From the NCBI GenBank assembly GCA_936450465.1, contig OW388289.1, forward strand, positions 75,938,593 to 76,002,592: a stretch of 64,000 nt of DNA, read 5' to 3'. Position numbers and translations under genes: made by a program. Under the pieces are notes generated by a model. The model was given only the letters and a program-made list of their open reading frames with translations, was not told the DNA's origin and did not search any database. How positions within the stretch are numbered: the stretch's first letter is position 1; every line of letters starts with the position of its first letter. Of the stretch, positions 1-12,860 are shown piece after piece. This stretch comes from Gibbula magus. Its lineage: Eukaryota > Mollusca > Gastropoda > Trochida > Trochidae.

Positions 1-1
1 C

Positions 2-872
2 ATGAAGACTTCAACAGCCAACAGAAAGAATGGGATACAATGGACCCTTTGGAAGCAGCTAGACGATCTAGATTTTGCTGATGACCTGGCACTACTTGCA
101 CACACCTATCACCAAATGCAAGACAAGACAGAATGCCTGGCAACAACTTCTGGCAAAACAGGGCTGAAAGTCAACAAAAGGAAAACAGAGATCCTTAGAG
201 TGAACAACACCTGCACTACCCCAGTCACTGTAGGAGAACAACCAATCAAGGAAGTAGAGGCCTTTACCTACTTAGGAAGTGTGATTGACAAGCAAGGAGG
301 CACAGACAAGAACGTCATGACAAGAATTGGCAAGGCAAGGGCAACATTCATCATGCTGAAGAACATCTGGAGCTCCAAACACATACGAATGGCCACAAAG
401 ATGCGCATCTTCAATTCCAACGTGAAGTCAGTGTTGCTCTACGGATGTGAGACATGGAGAAGGACCAAGGCTACGCAAAGAAAGGTGCAGACATTCGTCA
501 ACTCATGTCTCAGGCGGATCTACAACATCAGATGGCCAGATAAGATCACTAATGAGGAGCTATGGCGAAAGGCGGGGCAAGACTCAGTCACTTCACAGAT
601 GCTGAAGAGGAAATGGAGCTGGATAGGACACACTCTCAGGAAGGCACCATCCAGCATCACCCGCCAAGTACTGACGTGGAACCCACAGGGGAAAAGAAAA
701 AGAGGAAGGCCCAGAAACAGCTGGAGGCGAGACACAGAGGAGGAAGCCAAACTGATTGGAAAGACCTGGAAGGAGATAGAGCAGTTAGCCCAGAGCCGCG
801 TTAGATGGAGGGTTGTCGTCGATGGCCTATGCTCCCTGGGGGGCAAAGGGCCTAAGTAAGTAAGTAAGTAAG
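2..872 (+). mobile_element. RTE-type LINE, 3' part of reverse transcriptase plus (TAAG)n tail
   Basis: An open frame to 859 encodes the last ~285 residues of a non-LTR reverse transcriptase. Visible are the catalytic palm motif C (FADDLALLAHT, about residue 25), the following LKVNKRKTEIL segment, the thumb motif FTYLGSVID and, further on, LLYGCETW and WIGHTLR, all typical of RTE-clade elements. The frame ends near RVRWRVVVDGL, and the DNA then runs into TAAG repeats at 853-872, a simple-repeat tail typical of RTE. The window edge cuts off the endonuclease and the fingers, so the methionine at position 2 is probably internal. No frameshift is visible in this part, which suggests a fairly young copy. 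Clade assignment is from motif recognition, not a tree. Confidence 0.85.
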
Positions 873-2039
873 GGTAGGATGAGAGGGTTGACTGCAGACT
901 TCAGACTTTACACTTGATTTGGCTAACTTCAGTCATTGTCTATACTCTACAATCTTATACATCGTCACCACATGATACCTATGGATAAAAGTGGTACATT
1001 GTGAAATATTGATATAAATGCTCCAGCTAAATCAATGAAAGGGGTTCTGATAAATAACTACCCCAGGGTTTGATAGAATGACTGAATCATTTATCAATCC
1101 TTAAATAAGCTAGGATGACACATCAACATGGTTCATACAGATTTAAAAAGTGCTTAAATTTGCCCTTTTCCAATGATAAGTGCTTGAATATAACCATTTT
1201 CACTGAAAGGGCTTGAATGGTGCTGGAACCTTATAGATTGTCCTTGAAAAGTGCATGAATATGGATGATTTATCTATCTCTGAGTAAGTGAAGCAGTAAA
1301 ATTAAGTAGATAAAACAGATCATCAGCACAACTTATCCAATGTGTTGTTTACTCCCTATCAAAACTATCAAACTTTCATTCCCTAGATGCCACTGTACAT
1401 CCCCACAAAGTTTCAGCTTTGGTGGTGAAGCAGTTCTGAAGTAGAAGGCTATAATGTGAAAAGTTTTTGGATGACAGCCCATGCCATAAGTCCTTCTGGT
1501 CTTTCAGGCCTAATGAGCTAAAAATGATAGTGCTATAAAAGTGCTTGAATTTTTGGGGCTCTTGGCTGCATGAAACCTTGACCTTGAACTCCTTGTTTTA
1601 CTTGAATCCCATTTAACTAATTAGTTTCTCGCTTTAAAATGAACCATCAATCATGCCTCTATCTTCAGTAGTTTTTGCACAAGAATTCTCCAAAGAAATT
1701 ACCCCTTGGAAAATGGAAAAATCTGTATCTGGATCTGTAAATTATGTTCTTTATGCCTTTTAGAAAACGGTTAACATTGTAACAGATGTAACATAGAAGA
1801 TGTTGTCTTTGGATTACCACAGAAGTAGATGTTAATATTATTCATATGATATGCATAACATAAGATATATATATAAGGAAGTTCCTCTGAACTATGAAAA
1901 TGCTCAAAAATGCATATTTTTAACCCTTGACCATTTTGTTAAAGATGCATGATCAGTTTTGCATGATATTTTATTTGGTTCTAAAATGTACCATATTACA
2001 AAAGGTGCTGGTTTAGGTTACATCTTTTTATTAACTTTA
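873..2039. other. intergenic, no gene seen
   Basis: No coding frame, RNA gene or clear repeat array is visible apart from a short reverse-strand fragment of an interspersed repeat at about 1,470-1,525. Confidence 0.6.
1470..1525 (-). repeat. fragment of the GATGGGCTTATGGCATGG repeat family
   Basis: Read on the minus strand this resembles the start of the long repeat at 62,188: a TAGCTCAT..AGGCCTGAAAG start followed by CTTATGGCATGG. Other plus-strand starts lie at about 59,238 and 60,967. Confidence 0.5.
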
Positions 2040-2655
2040 TGTAGCGCTCCGCATGTCCATCCGTGCGTGCATGTGTGCGTCCGTCCGTATGAAATCGTTT
2101 CCGGAGCATATTTAAAAATATCTGACTTGAAAACTTCAAATTTTGTATGGAAGTTACCTATATGGTGCTGTTGTGCCTTTTAGGGGTCTCAACTCCAAGG
2201 TTCAAATAATTTTTGAAATTTTGACCCAAAACGGCCTGATTTTTGGACTTTGTCTTGTCCCGGAGCATATCTAAAAAACTATTTGACTTCAAACTTCAAA
2301 TTTCGTATCGAAGTAACCTATATATGGTGCCGTTGTGCCCTTTAGGTCCAAATATTTTCTGAAATTTTGACCAAAAACGGTGTAACTCTGTGTCATTTGT
2401 GTCATTTCTGGGGCATAACTAAAAAAAACTATATAACTTGAAAACTTTCCTTTGGATGTTGCCTATATGGTATTGATGTGCTTTTCATTGGTTTAAACTC
2501 CACGGTTCAAGTACTTACAAAAATATTTTCATTTCAAACAATCATTGTTATTCATTGACATAATTGACTAGATTATGTTTTCCATTTTATTTATACTGTA
2601 TGAAGGCAATCAAACGACAGGCGGGGGTGTGTGAGCTGCGCTCACTTTTGCCTTG
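2040..2655 (+). repeat. CCGTCCGT-type interspersed repeat with ~155-bp internal units
   Basis: It starts with a GTCCATCCGTGCGTGC-like stretch and CGTCCGTCCG, followed by about three imperfect units beginning near 2,101, 2,260 and 2,408 (TTTCCGGAGCATAT and variants). It ends near 2,620-2,655 with GGCGGGGGTGTGTGAGC and CTCACTTTTGCCTTGTT. The same end motif occurs at 3,173 and 7,451, so these repeats share a 3' terminus. The internal units resemble those in the first intron of gene 1 at 27,361-27,860. No coding potential was seen. Confidence 0.55.
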
Positions 2656-3103
2656 TTTAATGAGACTTGGTGTTTAGACTCAAAGATGGAATGGTGCCAG
2701 CCTTTTGTTACTTAAATCATTCTGAATTTTGTTCTCGTTTCCATGGAAACAATTTGAACAAAGTGGCCAGAAAAGAGACACAATTTGAACTAAGAGACTA
2801 CATGGTAACAAAGTCATTTATTCTAATAGATTAACCTTTTTGGATTATCCTTTTCAGATTGTCTCTGGCATTAGTAAAAATTTGGGTAAGATGACTAGGT
2901 TGGATTGAAAGTTGAAGCGGGGGACATCGAAGTGCATCACATGCACATATTACTAGTTATAAGACCTATGAAACGCTATCGAAACAAATCTGTCTTTCTA
3001 TCTACTTTATTAAAGCTTCCAAAATTATGTTTGACTTAATTGCTGCAGCAAGCCAGGGTCCATTGTCCGGTTTTCGATCATTGTATTATTATGGACAATA
3101 TTA

Positions 3104-4971
3104 TGATGCTTGAAGCTGTTTTTTAAACATAATATCCTTCACATCTATAATTCTCAATTGACTGATAGCGGATGGCGGGGGTATGTAAGCCATGCTCACT
3201 TTTTTCTTGTTGGTGATAGTCATAATTCAACGTAATTTCACAAACAAATTTTCAATAAAACAACTTAGATTTTCCATATATTGAATGTTAAGATAGCCAA
3301 CTAGGTAATTCTGCATATCATATAATTATTGGCGATTCTGGTAATTCTGACAATTACATAATTATTGCATAAACATGTGTTTTTGGCGATTTAACACACC
3401 TCATAACTTCATCTAGAGGCAGTGATAATCATCATTCATTAATTAATAAGGCTCCACGGAGCAGGTCACAGACGACCCTCGTCTGTTATTAATCACAGTC
3501 ACGCCTCAAGGATTATCTTCAAAGCGGATCACCACGCTGATTACGACATAATGTTAAAATGGGGAAATTGAAATCCTCTTAATAATCAATTGCAAGTATA
3601 TACTTTCTCGATTTTATGCTTAATTGATTCCGATATATAATGTACGTAGAGGTAATGATCTGTCATTCTTGAGAAAAATGCATTACACATGAATATAAAT
3701 GTTCAAATTGTACCTTAAATATAATATTGATTTATATGATATTGATCTGAAGTGGAAGTGCTAGTATTGGGGAACATATTTCAGTTATTAGTTTTTTAAA
3801 ATATGTATTTGTTACCGAGTCATGTCCTCTTGAACTAGAACAGAATATATATATATATATACCCGGTATATATATTCAGGGCTAGATAACATAAGTTCTA
3901 GGATGAAGTTAAAAATTGTAATTCCAAAGATTTATTAGCAATTTATTTGGCTGTAAATTGAGCTATCACATTAGGCTGTAAGTGTTTCTGTTGATGAGGA
4001 GATGCATACCGTCAAAACCGCAAACATTTATGAAATGTTAATCTATTTAGTTCAAAATTGCAAAATATCTATTATTACTGCTGAAAACCGCTAAATGCCA
4101 AATCAGTGGGGAATGTTGTTGCCCATGTGCACATATTGGTGAAGGTTTTTTTTAAATTATCTTGATTATTTTTCAAGAACATGAGGGTCAAAGTTTCCAC
4201 TTCGAGGGGAGATAATGCCAAGAAAGAAGTCAAAAATAAGAAAGTGGCTCGACATGGTACCAGCTAGATTAGGTCACAAGCTAGAATCTTTGAACATTTC
4301 ATGAACATCGGTCAAGCGGTTAAGCAGGAATCGGTCGGACAAAAAAGGTCTAATGATAACAAATGATTTTTTAAAAAACAAGATAATAACAATAGGCCTT
4401 CATTACTTTTGTCTTGATAGCCTAAAAAAGTACAAATGACTATTGGAGGAATTCCAAATCAGTTATATGGTCAATATATACACAAGTATGATTTATGGAA
4501 TTATAAAATTAAGAAATTAAGTATAAAAACCTAATCCATGAATAAAATAGGTGGCAAAAGATGTTTGCCTGACTGATATGAATATAGGTAAGTTCGTAAC
4601 CAGGAAGTACTTCCTGTGGCTTGATCTAAGGAGAACTGATGATGATGAACTACATGACTCTGGGAGGCGAATTGAGAATGGAAGTGAAGGAATGACAATC
4701 ACAATCACCAGAGAAGTAGAGTCCGCAGGGCCAGTGCATGTTTACTTATATATGTCATTATGGATGATTAATTATAGATAATGGGAGATTTGAATGATCT
4801 GATTTATTAATTTGAAAGCATCCAACAACCAAACATGAAGTTTTGAAATAGGGTGTTGGCTCACTAAAATAATGTATTTTTCTGAAGTAGGTTATAAAGG
4901 ATGTTTTGGGCCAAACATGAATGTAGTGTTATTTTTTATAGTGTGGATAACAGATCAAAATACAGAGTATT
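3104..4971 (+). repeat. 1,868-bp direct repeat, left copy
   Basis: This segment matches 7,382-9,249 at a constant offset of 4,278 bp over all parts I compared. The 63- and 76-codon frames inside it are identical in both copies. The pair exactly brackets the LINE at 4,972-7,381. Unique flank joins directly onto the outer ends, so the likely empty site is the left flank, one copy, and the right flank. The segment has no convincing gene. It contains an interspersed repeat whose diverged inverted relative lies at 34,445-34,910. Confidence 0.9.
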
Positions 4972-7381
4972 AAAAGAAATAGAAATATCCTCTGAGCTAG
5001 ATGTAAACACTTTTTATAAAACCGTTCGCAAACAAAAAGCAGTAGTAACAAATGTATCTACAATTGCGTATCAGGGCGAAAGTGGCTCAACGCCCTCTGA
5101 AGTATGTAGAATATGGAGCAGATACTATTCTGACTTAGCTCAACCACATGAATCAGAAAATTTTGATGACGACTTCAAAAATCATATAGCTAGTCTGGTT
5201 CGGGATATTGATAATAGCCCTGAGGAATCTGATGAGGAACTAGATAGTAAATTCGAATTTCAGGAAGTGAAGAACGCAATTGGTGCCCTCTGCAAAAACA
5301 AATCTCCTGGCCCCGATAGAATAACCAATGAGCATATTATATATGCAGGCGATGCCCTCATTAGTCACCTATGTATACTGTTCAATCACATGATTGAATC
5401 CCATTATGTCCCTTATGAATATAGACTAGGAATGGTTATATCAATATATAAGGGAAAAAATAATAAATCTGACCCTAGAAACTACAGGGGTATTACACTT
5501 ACGTCTTGCCTTGGCAAGCTATTTGAAAAACTTTTACTAAGGCGAATCGAATATAAATTATCTAAATCTAAACCTGAATTTCCTGATAAATTACAATTTG
5601 GATTTCGAAAAGAACATGGAGCCATAATGGCTGTCTTTACCCTAATGGAAAGCATTCACTATTACAATCTCCGGGACTCCCCTGTATTTGCAGCTTTTCT
5701 CGACAACGCAAAAGCTTTTGATAGAATATGGCATGACGGCCTATTTTACAAATTATATGAACTGGGTATTAGGGGTAATACCTGGAAATTACTTCATCAA
5801 TGCTATACAAATAGTGAATCATTTGTCTCCTATCAAGGCGAAAGGTCAGAAAACTACCTGATCAAACAAGGTGTTGGTCAGGGAAGAGTTATCTCCTCTT
5901 GGTTTTTTCTCGTCTTTATAAATGATTTGATTATGTCGCTAAGGCTAGCGAACTGTGGTATTCATGTCTTTGGAATAAACGTTCCGTCTGTCTTGCTTGC
6001 TGACGATACTACACTCGTAAGTACATCTCCTAGAGGCCTGCTGGCATCACTTGATATTGTATCTAAATACGCCTCTAAATGGCGCTTAACATATAACCCC
6101 TCAAAAAGTAACATCATGGTTTTTAGTAAAAAAAAATCCCATCTTACAAACTTCCAATATAGCCTTGGTAACACTGCAATTCCCTACTCAGATTCTACTG
6201 TATATGGAGGTGTACTCTTTACTAGCAATCTTTCAACAAAAGCCAGATGTGAAAAGTATTGTCAAAAAGCAAGACAGAGCGTGAACTCCCTTAGGTCTGT
6301 TGGACTAAATAATTCTGGACTACATCCATTCACATGTGTGAAGATATGGCTCAGAATGATTCTCAAAACCAGTCTCTATGGCTGTGAACTACTACCAATT
6401 ATCAAAAGCCAGCAGGCAGATTTATTTGAACAAACTCAAAGATATTTTGCTAGAATTGTACAAGGTCTTGATAAAAGATCTTCCTCAATATCTACCATTG
6501 CAAACTTGGGCTTATGGTCACTCATTGGATATATAGATAAATGTAAACTTTTATTTCTTGGACGCTTATGTAACATCGAATGTAATAACTTCTCAAAACA
6601 TGTATTTTGTGCTTCTATCACAGTTCCAGCAAAAATGGACAATATTTGTGGTGATCTCATATCAATATCTGAAAAATATAATCTTTATAACTATGTTGAC
6701 AAATATATTGCTCAAGGTACGTTTCCTCCTAAACATGTTTGGAGAAGAATTGTAAATAATACTGTTCATAATTATGAAGAGCAACTTTGGCGATCGCAAT
6801 CTGTATATCGATCGAACATGTCGTTTTATACGTTAATTCATACAACACTATCTTATCATGTTTTATGGCAACTAGCATATAAATACCCTGACTATAAATT
6901 TAACTTACAATTCTGTGTCAAAATTTCCTCAAGAGGTAAAATATCAAAAGAATGCACTCTTTGCAATAATAACACTTATGACTATGATTTTCATATACTT
7001 CTCTACTGTGAAAAATTGATACAGCAAAGAAACAATTTCTTTACATTTTTACTAGATAACTTTGATGTTGAAACTTATGTCATTTTTGAAATGCAAGAAG
7101 AAGTAGACATGCTTTCATTTCTCTTCGGAGCCAAAAAACAATTTTATCACTCTTTGAAAGATTCATCATTGTATGAAAGTATTCTTCTACGCTTTTCACT
7201 GTACGCATATGAGCTTAAACCATATCTCCTGGACTATTAACTAATGAATGTGTTGTACCCATGTTTCTTAATGTTTTGTATTATCATGTAAATACTGTAC
7301 ATATCAACTTATAATGTGCTTGTAATTTTGATTTTGTAATCTTCGGTTTGTACTGGAGGAAATAAAGAATCTCTCTCTCTC
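4972..7381 (+). mobile_element. 5'-truncated non-LTR retrotransposon with intact RT frame
   Basis: An open frame runs through a reverse transcriptase without interruption to a stop at 7,240. Motifs seen in order: NKSPGPDRITNEH, NYRGITLTSCLGKLFEKLL, motif A FLDNAKAFDRI (catalytic Asp), motif B near GVGQGRVISSWFF, motif C LLADDTTLV (LADD in place of the usual YADD), then a thumb region. A C-terminal zinc knuckle (CTLCNNN...HILLYC) lies near 6,957-7,012. There is no APE endonuclease, so the copy is 5'-truncated. The 3' end carries AATAAAG and a short TCTC tail at about 7,362-7,381. The apparent start codon at 4,901 lies in host DNA, which gives the first ~23 codons. The zinc knuckle resembles those of the relics at 43,870-44,402 and 49,947-50,400. 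Exact clade is unassigned (CR1/L2/Jockey-like). Confidence 0.88.
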
Positions 7382-9249
7382 TGATGCTTGAAGCTGTTTT
7401 TTAAACATAATATCCTTCACATCTATAATTCTCAATTGACTGATAGCGGATGGCGGGGGTATGTAAGCCATGCTCACTTTTTTCTTGTTGGTGATAGTCA
7501 TAATTCAACGTAATTTCACAAACAAATTTTCAATAAAACAACTTAGATTTTCCATATATTGAATGTTAAGATAGCCAACTAGGTAATTCTGCATATCATA
7601 TAATTATTGGCGATTCTGGTAATTCTGACAATTACATAATTATTGCATAAACATGTGTTTTTGGCGATTTAACACACCTCATAACTTCATCTAGAGGCAG
7701 TGATAATCATCATTCATTAATTAATAAGGCTCCACGGAGCAGGTCACAGACGACCCTCGTCTGTTATTAATCACAGTCACGCCTCAAGGATTATCTTCAA
7801 AGCGGATCACCACGCTGATTACGACATAATGTTAAAATGGGGAAATTGAAATCCTCTTAATAATCAATTGCAAGTATATACTTTCTCGATTTTATGCTTA
7901 ATTGATTCCGATATATAATGTACGTAGAGGTAATGATCTGTCATTCTTGAGAAAAATGCATTACACATGAATATAAATGTTCAAATTGTACCTTAAATAT
8001 AATATTGATTTATATGATATTGATCTGAAGTGGAAGTGCTAGTATTGGGGAACATATTTCAGTTATTAGTTTTTTAAAATATGTATTTGTTACCGAGTCA
8101 TGTCCTCTTGAACTAGAACAGAATATATATATATATATACCCGGTATATATATTCAGGGCTAGATAACATAAGTTCTAGGATGAAGTTAAAAATTGTAAT
8201 TCCAAAGATTTATTAGCAATTTATTTGGCTGTAAATTGAGCTATCACATTAGGCTGTAAGTGTTTCTGTTGATGAGGAGATGCATACCGTCAAAACCGCA
8301 AACATTTATGAAATGTTAATCTATTTAGTTCAAAATTGCAAAATATCTATTATTACTGCTGAAAACCGCTAAATGCCAAATCAGTGGGGAATGTTGTTGC
8401 CCATGTGCACATATTGGTGAAGGTTTTTTTTAAATTATCTTGATTATTTTTCAAGAACATGAGGGTCAAAGTTTCCACTTCGAGGGGAGATAATGCCAAG
8501 AAAGAAGTCAAAAATAAGAAAGTGGCTCGACATGGTACCAGCTAGATTAGGTCACAAGCTAGAATCTTTGAACATTTCATGAACATCGGTCAAGCGGTTA
8601 AGCAGGAATCGGTCGGACAAAAAAGGTCTAATGATAACAAATGATTTTTTAAAAAACAAGATAATAACAATAGGCCTTCATTACTTTTGTCTTGATAGCC
8701 TAAAAAAGTACAAATGACTATTGGAGGAATTCCAAATCAGTTATATGGTCAATATATACACAAGTATGATTTATGGAATTATAAAATTAAGAAATTAAGT
8801 ATAAAAACCTAATCCATGAATAAAATAGGTGGCAAAAGATGTTTGCCTGACTGATATGAATATAGGTAAGTTCGTAACCAGGAAGTACTTCCTGTGGCTT
8901 GATCTAAGGAGAACTGATGATGATGAACTACATGACTCTGGGAGGCGAATTGAGAATGGAAGTGAAGGAATGACAATCACAATCACCAGAGAAGTAGAGT
9001 CCGCAGGGCCAGTGCATGTTTACTTATATATGTCATTATGGATGATTAATTATAGATAATGGGAGATTTGAATGATCTGATTTATTAATTTGAAAGCATC
9101 CAACAACCAAACATGAAGTTTTGAAATAGGGTGTTGGCTCACTAAAATAATGTATTTTTCTGAAGTAGGTTATAAAGGATGTTTTGGGCCAAACATGAAT
9201 GTAGTGTTATTTTTTATAGTGTGGATAACAGATCAAAATACAGAGTATT
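7382..9249 (+). repeat. 1,868-bp direct repeat, right copy
   Basis: Second copy of 3,104-4,971. It begins at the base after the LINE's TCTC tail and ends at ACAGAGTATT. The downstream base differs from the left copy because there the LINE begins. Confidence 0.9.
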
Positions 9250-9310
9250 TTGGTCATTATACAGAGCAGTAAAAATACAGTATATTTATGTTTGGCCCAG
9301 AACTCCTATA

Positions 9311-9435
9311 CTGGACAAAAAGTGTAAGGGATTTTATTATTATTATTATTTATATTTTGTAAATGAGTCAGTTAATAAATATATCATCATTCAAAATTTC
9401 ATAATTTACAAATATCCCTAATACTTTTTGACCAG
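9311..9435. mobile_element. short MITE with Tc1/mariner-like ends, TA target duplication
   Basis: The left end CTGGACAAAAAGTGTAAGGG and right end CCCTAATACTTTTTGACCAG are imperfect inverted repeats of about 20 bp. The dinucleotide TA flanks both sides (9,309-9,310 and 9,436-9,437). The 125-bp body is AT-rich and non-coding. TA duplication and a CTGG end suggest mobilisation by a Tc1/mariner transposase; the partner is not in this window. Confidence 0.75.
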
Positions 9436-9437
9436 TA

Positions 9438-10553
9438 TATTATAATCTACTTTGAATAATACAACAAAACCATTTAACCATGCAAGCGTACCTTGAAATA
9501 TGAAATGAACTCCACTCACCATCATCCTGAAGCAGACCTGTCAAAACACAGATATGTAGTGGAGAAGAAAACTAATGCAATGCTCATATGAAGGGTCTCT
9601 TCTGACCCTGAGTGTGTCTCTAAAAGTTATTAAAATTGGGAATACAGACTTTATTTTAGACTTTGGTAGATAACATTCTTACTTGTGGGAAATAAATTGT
9701 CAACCTTATATTATATCTATCATCTAAAGCCTGATGAGCTCTAATTTGTCTAACTAAAATCACTTGCACAATAATTAATCTCTAAGTGACAGAAAAAAAG
9801 TATAAAAAATCTAATGATATTGTACATTAAAAAAACAACAGCGAAACAATTTTGAAGTACAAATTTATATTTTGTTCTCAATCTTCAATGCTCTTTTATG
9901 ATTTAGACAGTCATAAGTACCATGCATTGTCTTAGGATATATATCTTTTAGTTAAATAAGAGTTTCGAAAATGTATATCCAGGTTCTTTGTCTATTATAA
10001 ATGGTCCTAAAAATATTGAACAATTTTAAGTAGAAGGAACAAAGCATTCTAAACATAATCCATCTAAAACTATTCGCTTTATATAGCATATATATTGTTT
10101 ATACTTTATGCTATTTGGATAACATTCAAAGACGATAAAGACATAATACCTCCATGTGTGTGTTTCGACAGGTTGACGATCTATGATGAAACAAAGGCTA
10201 TACTGAGATCCACCAATCACCAGAGCAGCAGTCCAGCTTGGGTACCTTCCTGCCTGACTAATCCAGAATGTAGGCTAATCCCTTCAATATTGTCCCCCCA
10301 AAACAATTATGTTCACTGGGATATTATAAGAGGCAGCTTAATCTTTCCATAGATTAAATAAAATGCAAATTTTTTTGTTTGTGATACATTATTTATGAAA
10401 TTTTAAAAAAATTATCCATTTTTGGGGTACATTTCAATTCATTCATAAGAGCATGGCATATAGATACATGTGCATATAAGTAAATGTGCATACAGATACA
10501 CATACATTTGTGATTTAGATGTCACATTTGAGTTGGAAATTATACAGGATTTT
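9438..10553. other. intergenic, no gene seen
   Basis: AT-rich sequence with short random frames only. Nothing supportable was found. Confidence 0.5.
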
Positions 10554-11340
10554 TCAAAAGCATATGGAGAGATGACCAGAAAGAATGAAAGCTTGCATAT
10601 CTACAGTGGAGAATGCAATGAATTTGGTTGTTTGATAATATCTGATTATTTCATGTTGTAAAGGTTTGAAATTTGGTTTTATTTTCTTAATACTGCATCT
10701 ATAAAGCATCAATTTTGTTACAAGAATGATTGCGTTTAAAGGGTTGTTATTTATTACCTTAAATCCAAACACTATATTTTCTTCATTAAAATCAATATTT
10801 TCTTCAATGTAATTTGCAAGCCATTCTGTTAGTTGTCTCCATATGATTTTTGCATAAAGGCATAAAGAACATGCAAGATGGTTTCAGTTGAATCATTACA
10901 TAATGAGCAGACAGAGGATTCTACATATCCAATCTTACATAGTAATTGATTAGTACTGAGAATGTTACGCACGATCTTAAACTGAAACCATCTTAGTTCA
11001 CAACTCTGTGTACATCTTTTCGCCATAAGATTGATATTTGTCCACTCTGTGTCAATGTATTCTTTTTGTAAGTGATGTTCCCATTTTAAAAGAGTTTTGA
11101 TTTTTGTGAATTTGGGGTTTAATAAAGTCATATAAAATTGAGAGCTTTGTTTGTTGGTTATTTTTTATATGCTAAAAGGGAGGATGGGCCTAAAATGATT
11201 TTTAACATAGGTGTTAATGTTGCAAAGAAAAGAAGACGCTGACTTTTTGATTCCTTCATAGGTCAAGAAGTTTGTTATTATATTATATCTTTTCACAAAC
11301 TCATTATAATCATATATTTTTCCATCATCGTCTATCTAGC
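10554..11340 (-). pseudogene. LINE ORF2 3' relic (L1/Tx1-like), copy B
   Basis: Minus-strand translation gives the C-terminal part of a LINE polymerase across several frames: YDYNEFVKRYNI and TNFLTYEGIK near 11,250-11,320, then LRWFQFKIVRNIL and a zinc knuckle CSLCNDSTETILHVLYA near 10,860-10,990, then NAIILVTKLMLYRC and NFKPLQHEIIRYY near 10,590-10,740. Stops and a frame change show it is dead. It is the same family and orientation as the relic just upstream at 11,520-12,440. Confidence 0.75.
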
Positions 11341-11519
11341 TCTGAAATATGTTACACCCTGTTTGGGCCACTACTGAATACAAATAGTATCATTCCCAAT
11401 TGTTTTTCTTCAAATAGTGTTATTCCAGCATAGAGCATGTACAGTTACAAGGGTATGAATGGTGAAGTTCATGGTACAGTTTTTGTTTATGGCGAGACGA
11501 TTGACAACATGTCTACAGA

Positions 11520-12440
11520 GTGAGATCTAATTCCCTGGTTGCATAACCTTTAAGAGTGCATTTCTTATCAAATGCAATGTATTTGTTGTTTTTACAGGCA
11601 ATACACTTTTCAATGGCATAGACTTGTTTGAAATTATTGATAATCCTATCAAATGATAAGGTTTGGCCTTTAAGGCTACTTAGAAGATATTTCTTTTGCT
11701 CAATAACATTAAGTGATTCACCAACGTAAATTGAGCATGAAAGCCAAAAAGGATAGCATTATTATCTAAAGTTATATCCCTATTTATATGGGTCTTGAGA
11801 AATAATTCCAAACTCAACCAGAATATTTTCAGTTTAAAAAAACATTTGAAAAATTTTCTTTTTCAGTTTTACAGAATGTACAGATTTCATCATTAACTAA
11901 ATGCATGATTTTTAATTCCTTCTTGGTATAGACTATGCCATGAAGGAATTTGAATTGAAACTCTAATAATTTAACATCCTTTGTACAGCATCTGTACTAA
12001 AAAAAATATCTTCCAATGTTTTAGACAGGTGATTATAGTGTGTGTCCCACTTTTCACATATTTTTGGGTAATTATCACAAGTGATGAATACATCATAGAA
12101 ATATCTAGAGCCCTTGCCAGGTTTAAGCAAATGAAGAACATTATTATCGATTGTCTAATCATATTTTGCTATACAAGTTTGTTGATTTATGCATAGTTTC
12201 CACTTAGAAGAAATAGAACAAAGCAACTAGTGATAATCTAAGAATGTCCCTTGCGCGTTGTATGTAATTTTGAATTCATCATAAGTCACTAAACCTCTGG
12301 AATTGCAAATATTTTTGACACAATGGACACCTTTACTGTACCAATTTTGAATAAATAGGGTCTTATCTATGAAATAATGATTCAGCCAAAGGGGCTGTGA
12401 TAAAATGTAATCAATATTGTCCGGATTCTCTCTCCCAAGC
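11520..12440 (-). pseudogene. LINE ORF2 3' relic (L1/Tx1-like), copy A
   Basis: The minus strand reads LSQPLWLNHYFIDKTLF, then NWYSKGVHCVKNICNSRG and YDEFKITYNAQGTFLDY (about 12,190-12,430), then LLEFQFKFLHGIVYTKKEL and a zinc knuckle EICTFCKTEKEN near 11,860-11,960, then FDRIINNFKQVYAIEKC near 11,590-11,660. These are the connection and C-terminal parts of L1/Tx1-type ORF2. Stops interrupt it. Order and content repeat those of copy B, so two 3' ends lie head-to-tail. Confidence 0.75.
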
Positions 12441-12860
12441 CTTAGAAAATAGGGTCACAGGGGTCAATACCTTAAAAACTTATTTTCTTCTTCTCCAGTA
12501 CCAAAAGGTCTAAAGAGCTGAAATGTTGTGTGCAGACTCCTTGACCAATGTGGATTCTTAATTGGAGATTTCGTAACCCCACGACCCCAAATAGGATCAC
12601 AGGGTCACAACCTTAAAAACCTATTTTCACCTTCTTCTCCAGTACCAAAAGGTCTAGAAAGCTAAAATATTTAGTGCAGACTCCTTGGCCAATGGACCCA
12701 ATAGGGTCACAAGGGTCACAACTTTAAAAACTATTTTTTGCTTGTTAAATGTATTACTTGAGATAATTTAGGGTCACAGGGGTCACGACTTTAAAAACCT
12801 ATTTTCATCTTCTTCACCAGTACCACAAGGTCTAGAAAGCTGAAATGATTTTTTCAGTTT
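12440..12860 (+). repeat. copy of the TTCTTCTCCAG / GGGTCACAGGGGTCA repeat
   Basis: Three imperfect units of ~150 bp carry CTTCTTCTCCAGTACC, AGACTCCTTGGCCAATG and AGGGTCACAGGGGTCA. The same unit is found at 56,345-56,870 and in tandem at 62,188-63,850. Non-coding. Confidence 0.65.

Noticed and set aside
3104..9249. LTR retrotransposon reading of the 1.87-kb direct repeats
   Set aside because: The internal part is a non-LTR reverse transcriptase with its own 3' tail, there is no primer-binding site, gag, protease or integrase, and the repeats lack TG..CA ends.
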